A DNA stretch of 64,000 nt from Edaphobacter sp. 4G125. Lineage in GTDB: Bacteria > Acidobacteriota > Terriglobia > Terriglobales > Acidobacteriaceae. The position numbers and the translations under genes are program-made. Of the stretch, positions 59,809 to 64,000 are shown one piece after another (position 1 is the stretch's first letter; each line of letters opens with the position of its first letter). The stretch covers positions 2,973,501 through 3,037,500 of the forward strand of contig NZ_CP060393.1 in NCBI RefSeq assembly GCF_014274685.1. The letters are read 5' to 3'. The notes under the pieces were generated by a model. It had not been told where the DNA came from. It was given only the letters and a program-made list of their open reading frames with translations, and did not search any database.

Positions 59809-61716
59809 CTAAGTCGTTTCCGGCGACGACACTGGGCCAGGTTCCCACTGATCAATCAAGGTCATCGTTTTGTTTTTGGGCTCGTACTTTTCGACGATTG
59901 CTCCGATATCAACTACGACCGGAACGCTTGCGATCAGTCCCGCAAAGACACACGTCCCGGTTGGCAGGATGGGAAGCGATTCGAACGATACCTTATCAAG
60001 ATATGAGACCGTTCTCTCGACCGCTTTGATGTCCTGATTGTTAATCAACCTGTGCAGAAAGTAGTTGTGGAGTTGAGAAATGATGGTCGCTGAGATGTCG
60101 GAAGGCCGTTGGCTCGCAATAGTTAAGAATGTGCCGAACTTGCGTCCCTCCTTAATGATTTCCTCGAACACCTCCAGGCGATAGTCCTTCCACTGCTCGC
60201 TTTCCCGCTCCGACGATTCCGACAGGATGTTATGCGCCTCATCCACAATAAGGTTGAGATAGCATCGAGGATCATTTTCATTCTTCTTGTCGTCATAGAG
60301 CTGCTTGCAAATGAGTAGCGGCAGAACTTTACGAATCTGAACATTTACATCCTTGAGAGAGATGACTCTCAGATTTTTTGCCGCCGCTTCGACCGGAGTT
60401 TCTTCCTGCAGGCAAATTACGCGCTTCAAATCATCGATTCTACGATCCATCCTTTTCAGCAAGGGCGCGAGATGCTCTCGATTTGAGAAACCCTTCACAA
60501 TCTCGTCGTAGTAGCGAAGGACAATGCGTAGTCGTACCTGGTCAATCGGTGTGAGGGCATCAATATCTAACGCGAGCGCATTGACCTTGTCGTACACAAC
60601 CTCGATCTTGAACGGATCTTGGTTGCTGTAGCAGGAAAAGTTTCCATCATCGTAGTAGTAGTTCCGGGTTGTTCCGTTGAACTGCAAATTATCACGATAA
60701 TCTAGAATCAGTGTCCTCAGGCTTTCATTGTTGGGAAAGCACTCTGTGAGTTCTTCCAAGAAGTTTAGAATCGTGCCTTTTTCGAGATTGCGATCATTCG
60801 CGATAGTCGCAGCATAGATCGTGTCGGCGATATAGCTGCGGAGAAGGGCCGCATCCTGCACCTTTTTCTGCAAGAACTTGCTTTCGACAGAGCGGGTCAG
60901 AAACGGTGCTTGCGTTTTCTCCGTAGCTTCCAGAAAAACTACCCAAAACTTAGCATCGTCGATGGTCTCCCGAGGCACCGGCAGTCTGTCGCCATCATCA
61001 TCGCGTGTGGAGAGCTTGAAGACATGCTTGTGTTCCTTTTCCACGATCACGTTATCGTCCTCACTGACATACTCGCCGTTGAAGTCGATTAGCAGGAACC
61101 GCGCGCGTTTCTGGAAGTTCGGTGAATCTTTGTATCGAGCAAACAGTTCGCGATAAATCTTTGCAAGCGTATATGACTTGCCACTGCCGGTATTGCCGAA
61201 GATGCCGATGTGACTGGCAAATAGTCCATTGATTCCAACCTGAATGTCCTGACCCCGTTCAAATGCCAAGCGGCCTAACGTGATTGGTTGGTCTCCGGGT
61301 GTGATGAAGTTATGGACTTGGCTGAACTCTTCAACATGCAGAAGGAAACATTCGTTGTCGATCAGTGGCATCTCCTTGATGCCGCGAACGAACTTGTTGC
61401 TCTTAAAGAATCCGAGCAAGCTCACGTTGAGGGTGCGGCTCACTCGCTCGCGCTCGCTGCCGTACTCCGACTTCACGAAGACCTTGTCTTCTTGGACGAA
61501 CTCTCCCTCGACCTTTCCGATAATCGTCGTGAACCCTTTAACGATCTTGATATAGCCGCCCACCGAGATGTTTCGTAGCAACTCTCCCTTGTATAGCAAG
61601 TGAGAGGTGTTCTTCGTCTTGTCAACCTTGACCCGGACAAGCCTCCCATCGACGGAGATAACCTTGCCGATACGAAAGATGGAATCTTCGAGCGTGGGGT
61701 TCGTCTCGATCATCAC
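59809..61716 (-). CDS. herA: HerA-like ATPase of SIR2-HerA defence system
   Basis: A 635-residue HerA/FtsK-type ATPase. The N-terminal HAS-barrel (IGKVISVDGRLVRVKVDKTKNTSHLLYKGELL) leads into the motor with Walker A IGIFGNTGSGKSYTLAKI near residue 175. Walker B is LNLIVDEAHNIL and the arginine/Gln region is TFLTIASQRPSDISATIISQLHNYFLHRL. Hexameric HerA rings assemble with SIR2 proteins in an anti-phage system that depletes NAD. Its start overlaps the SIR2 stop by four bases, so the pair is coupled. No nuclease NurA is present, which favours this system over DNA repair. Confidence 0.9.
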   Translation of the reverse strand: MMIETNPTLEDSIFRIGKVISVDGRLVRVKVDKTKNTSHLLYKGELLRNISVGGYIKIVKGFTTIIGKVEGEFVQEDKVFVKSEYGSERERVSRTLNVSLLGFFKSNKFVRGIKEMPLIDNECFLLHVEEFSQVHNFITPGDQPITLGRLAFERGQDIQVGINGLFASHIGIFGNTGSGKSYTLAKIYRELFARYKDSPNFQKRARFLLIDFNGEYVSEDDNVIVEKEHKHVFKLSTRDDDGDRLPVPRETIDDAKFWVVFLEATEKTQAPFLTRSVESKFLQKKVQDAALLRSYIADTIYAATIANDRNLEKGTILNFLEELTECFPNNESLRTLILDYRDNLQFNGTTRNYYYDDGNFSCYSNQDPFKIEVVYDKVNALALDIDALTPIDQVRLRIVLRYYDEIVKGFSNREHLAPLLKRMDRRIDDLKRVICLQEETPVEAAAKNLRVISLKDVNVQIRKVLPLLICKQLYDDKKNENDPRCYLNLIVDEAHNILSESSERESEQWKDYRLEVFEEIIKEGRKFGTFLTIASQRPSDISATIISQLHNYFLHRLINNQDIKAVERTVSYLDKVSFESLPILPTGTCVFAGLIASVPVVVDIGAIVEKYEPKNKTMTLIDQWEPGPVSSPETT

Positions 61717-62867
61717 GAATCCTTCGCGGGTGTAGCCGGCAAGTTGCTCGTCTCGTCCGGGAACATCCGTTGGAAAATCACACGATTGATGGTCACAAGG
61801 TCATAATTCTCATCGTCACCATTTGGGCCCGCGTTGGGTGCAATGATGTTGATGTTCGCGTTCTTGATGTCCGTTCCAAGTTGGGAACGAATCGCGGCGG
61901 CAGACTCCGTGCTGTGAGCGAAGACGTACACCAGCAGCGTCGGATTGGAATTGGCCGCCCGCAATGTGATTTCGCGGATGTGCTCATCTGCAAATGAAAA
62001 ACCCATCACGAACAATACGGAGTTGTCCTTCTCAAGTTCATTCGAGAAGATACGCAATAGTTCGTAATAGGTTTGATTGAGCAGCGTGTGCTTGAACTTT
62101 TCCTTCGATGGATTCACGACCAGAAGATCTTCGTAGGCCGTGATGAACGCTTCCATCTGTTTTGTGACCTTGAGACTCTTAGCTGCAGTCGCCAGATCGT
62201 CGAACTTGGCATCATCGGCCACCTTGACCAAACTTCCATCGGGGATCTGAATCGCGGCGGTCGTTCCTACCTTATCCAGCGTTGCGGAAAAGGTCATGGT
62301 GCGGTCGTCTTCTAAGTGCCATGTCACTGAACCGTGCAACTTGATCAGATTGAAGACAGGAATCTCAGAGACATTATCAAAGTGGAGGCTTCGTTTCGAC
62401 CGTGACTTATTGAAATTGCTCAGGCTAAATCGGGGCCTGAAACGACCATTGAATCCGTCGTTAAACTCAAGCCCGATTTCTTCGAGGCTACGCTCCAAAA
62501 AGATATCTACGTTCGTGGTAAACAGATTGATCTCCTTACCCAACAGCGAGCTCTTGCGACGTTGCAGGATCGTGTTGAGAGTGCGGAGAAGGCCACTATA
62601 TGCGGCTTGAACTGGTTCCGCTGCCGCATCTTTATCCAGAATCGACCTGTTGCGAAGCATCACCTGGTCAAAGTAGAGCTTATACAGCGAACAGCGTACT
62701 ACTTGTGCTTCTGCGGCTGGCAAAGATGACTTATCGACTTCTGTGAGGAGTGTTTCGATATTGCCCAACGTGCGGATATAGGGCATTGAGAGGCCGGAAC
62801 CCAGCAGAAAGTTCAGATTGCAGTCTTGAATGACATCTTTGAGCCGTTCCAGTTGAGTTTCGGTCAT
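61713..62867 (-). CDS. SIR2-domain NADase of SIR2-HerA defence system
   Basis: A 384-residue protein with a SIR2-like N-terminal domain. LNFLLGSGLSMPYI is the nucleotide-binding GxG motif, EINLFTTNVDIFLERSLEE the TTN-D motif, and FNLIKLHGSVTWHL contains the catalytic His of the LHGS box. The C-terminal part, VMGFSFADEHIREITLRAA, is the usual helical end. Zinc-binding Cys pairs of sirtuins are missing, so NAD cleavage and not deacetylation is expected. With HerA it would act by abortive infection. It is the upstream gene of the pair. Confidence 0.9.
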   Translation of the reverse strand: MTETQLERLKDVIQDCNLNFLLGSGLSMPYIRTLGNIETLLTEVDKSSLPAAEAQVVRCSLYKLYFDQVMLRNRSILDKDAAAEPVQAAYSGLLRTLNTILQRRKSSLLGKEINLFTTNVDIFLERSLEEIGLEFNDGFNGRFRPRFSLSNFNKSRSKRSLHFDNVSEIPVFNLIKLHGSVTWHLEDDRTMTFSATLDKVGTTAAIQIPDGSLVKVADDAKFDDLATAAKSLKVTKQMEAFITAYEDLLVVNPSKEKFKHTLLNQTYYELLRIFSNELEKDNSVLFVMGFSFADEHIREITLRAANSNPTLLVYVFAHSTESAAAIRSQLGTDIKNANINIIAPNAGPNGDDENYDLVTINRVIFQRMFPDETSNLPATPAKDS

Positions 62868-63061
62868 CGTTTAAACCTCTAAGTTCACTTCATACTTCAT
62901 TCTCGAGCCTTTCCAGTTAAGTTCGCCAAGCACCGCCACACGTCTTCGGCATCTCCATGACACCACCTCAATTGGCACGGCATGGGGAGAACGGCCTGCG
63001 ATACTACCTTTTGCACTGCATCCTGTGCTTACTGACAGAGTACAATTCTTGCGCCCGCTGA

Positions 63062-63499
63062 TCAGCCGACAATTGAAGATGGTGTCGAAGCAGCCGAGAG
63101 GTGGGAACGTAGGAAGGATTTCAATTCGCCCTCTGATCGCGTTTCACATTCCCAGACAACGATGACCCGCCATCCTGCAGCTTCCAATGCTGCGCGATTT
63201 CTAACATCACGGGCTATGGTTCCGCCTCTCTTTTCTTTCCAGAAATCAGCGCGAGTCTTTGGTATGACATTGCCCCAACGGCAGTCGTGACAATGCCAGA
63301 AGCACCCATGTACGAAAATTACCGTGCGGTACTTCGTAAGCACGATATCAGGCCGACCCGGAAGATCTTTGCGATGCAGCCTATATCGAAATCCCATTGA
63401 ATGAAGCAGAGAGCGCACGCGCATCTCAGGCTTCGTATCCTTCCCACGTATGGCGGCCATGTTGCGGCTGCGCTGTTCGGAATTGTGTACGTCCGTCAA
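63062..63499 (-). CDS. vsr: Very short patch repair endonuclease (Vsr)
   Basis: A 145-residue Vsr protein. It shows TDVHNSEQRSRNMAAIRGKDTKPEMRVRSLLHSMGFRYRLH, the catalytic LPGRPDIVLTKYRTVIFVHGCFWHCHDC with the Asp and His/Cys zinc site, and DFWKEKRGGTIARD. It nicks the T-G mismatch made when 5-methylcytosine deaminates, and normally accompanies a C5 methyltransferase, which must lie upstream beyond the window. A TTG start at 63499 overlaps the stop TGA of the HNH gene (TTGA) and matches the usual family N-terminus; a second TTG exists at 63520. Confidence 0.88.
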   Translation of the reverse strand: MTDVHNSEQRSRNMAAIRGKDTKPEMRVRSLLHSMGFRYRLHRKDLPGRPDIVLTKYRTVIFVHGCFWHCHDCRWGNVIPKTRADFWKEKRGGTIARDVRNRAALEAAGWRVIVVWECETRSEGELKSFLRSHLSAASTPSSIVG

Positions 63500-64000
63500 T
63501 TTTTTACAGACTGGTTGCAATAGTGATGAGCCAACTGGCCATTGTCCTCTGTTCCGACACCGCCCTCGCGTACACGCTTTTTATGGTCGTAAGAAACAGA
63601 CTTGGTGGGGTCGAGATAGCCGCCGCAGATGCTGCAGCGAAGCGCGGAAGCCAAGGCGTCACGCAGATATATGGCACTTTTCGTCTCCGTTGCGAAGCGG
63701 GACGATTGTTGTCTTTCGACGCCGAGGATGATTTTCCCTTCGACACCCGCCTTGGAAACGATGTCTTCCTCCGTGGGTGTCACGCCTTTGCTGTATGAGT
63801 CAATCAAGTACATGAAGAGGTCCGCGATAACGTCATATCGCTTGGCACTTCGCGTGTTTTGTATGACGGCAGCAATCAATCGCTTGTGCTCAATCAGAGC
63901 CTCTTCCACCGGCTTACGGACCTTGCTGAATTTTTGGAAGAATGCCGTGTCATGGTTCAGTAGCTTGCGGGCAAGCAAGGTGGACATTCCCATGAACAGA
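63496..64000 (-). CDS. HNH-endonuclease-like protein (N-terminus beyond window edge)
   Basis: The frame stays open to the window edge, so the N-terminus may be cut off; an ATG at 63993 is the first inside. The visible part has a helical region (VIADLFMYLIDSYSKGVTPTEEDIVSKAGVEGKII), followed by an HNH module with zinc-type ligands: LRCSICGGYLDPTKSVSYDHKKRVREGGVGTEDNGQLAHHYCNQSVKN, with C-x-x-C, the D-H of the HNH core and H-x-x-C. It is coupled to vsr by a four-base overlap. A restriction or defence role is inferred from the neighbour; the family is not identified. Confidence 0.6.
   Translation of the reverse strand, partial: LFMGMSTLLARKLLNHDTAFFQKFSKVRKPVEEALIEHKRLIAAVIQNTRSAKRYDVIADLFMYLIDSYSKGVTPTEEDIVSKAGVEGKIILGVERQQSSRFATETKSAIYLRDALASALRCSICGGYLDPTKSVSYDHKKRVREGGVGTEDNGQLAHHYCNQSVKN

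Noticed and set aside
59809..61716. HerA-NurA DNA repair helicase
   Set aside because: No NurA nuclease is nearby and the gene is coupled to a SIR2-domain gene, which fits the defence system better.

Overview
The window looks like chromosomal DNA of an acidobacterium (Acidobacteriaceae/Terriglobales). The evidence is a giant Oar-like TonB-dependent receptor with an N-terminal carboxypeptidase-regulatory fold, secreted PQQ dehydrogenases with c-type cytochromes, ThuA/TIM-barrel proteins and decayed Ig-like-repeat sequence. This placement comes from family knowledge, not a database search. There is no rRNA, CRISPR array or intact tRNA. The window reads as a stack of accreted islands.

Region 1 (1-5.4 kb) is older sequence: a secreted ThuA-like protein, an SDR oxidoreductase, a LacI-type repressor, the C-terminal remnant of a sugar-phosphate isomerase and a secreted acidobacterial protein of unknown role. 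It ends at the 3' half of a tRNA-Cys gene (5362-5412).

Region 2 (5.4-38.9 kb) lies between two direct copies of that tRNA-Cys 3' half, so it looks like one or more integrated islands. Its first part (5.5-25.3 kb) is a catabolic cluster: VOC protein, enolase-superfamily enzyme, IclR regulator, fused E1 alpha/beta 2-oxoacid dehydrogenase, a cytochrome c-PQQ dehydrogenase, a muconolactone-isomerase-like protein, a TIM-barrel/ThuA fusion and a cupin on the plus strand; then cyclase, SDR, hydroxyacyl-CoA-type dehydrogenase, cytochrome c, PQQ alcohol dehydrogenase, TonB receptor and a PKD protein on the minus strand. AT-rich palindromes with a TATGAT-like core sit in several of its promoters. I infer uptake by the receptor, periplasmic oxidation by the quinoproteins and further breakdown in the cytoplasm; the substrate is unknown. 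The second part is a nitric-oxide defence module (qNor, NnrS, RIC/YtfE, with a divergent Crp/Fnr regulator and a palindromic operator between them). It is followed by sulfatase and Ig-like gene debris and a CzcCBA-type metal efflux operon with a Cys-rich leader gene.

Region 3 (38.9-40 kb) is an integration scar: a truncated tyrosine integrase and the 3' half of a tRNA-Leu gene.

Region 4 (40-64 kb) is an integrative conjugative element or integrated plasmid. It opens with accessory genes: an AbiE-like HTH/nucleotidyltransferase pair with a frameshifted toxin, a TIR-domain protein and an XRE regulator. Next comes a nearly complete VirB/Trb type IV secretion operon, then SSB, a RepB-like primase, an RHH protein, a hairpin-rich likely oriT, a MobC-like protein, a TraD/VirD4 coupling protein and a MOBF relaxase-helicase. 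Cargo beyond the relaxase is a SIR2-HerA defence pair, a Vsr endonuclease and an HNH protein that runs off the window edge.
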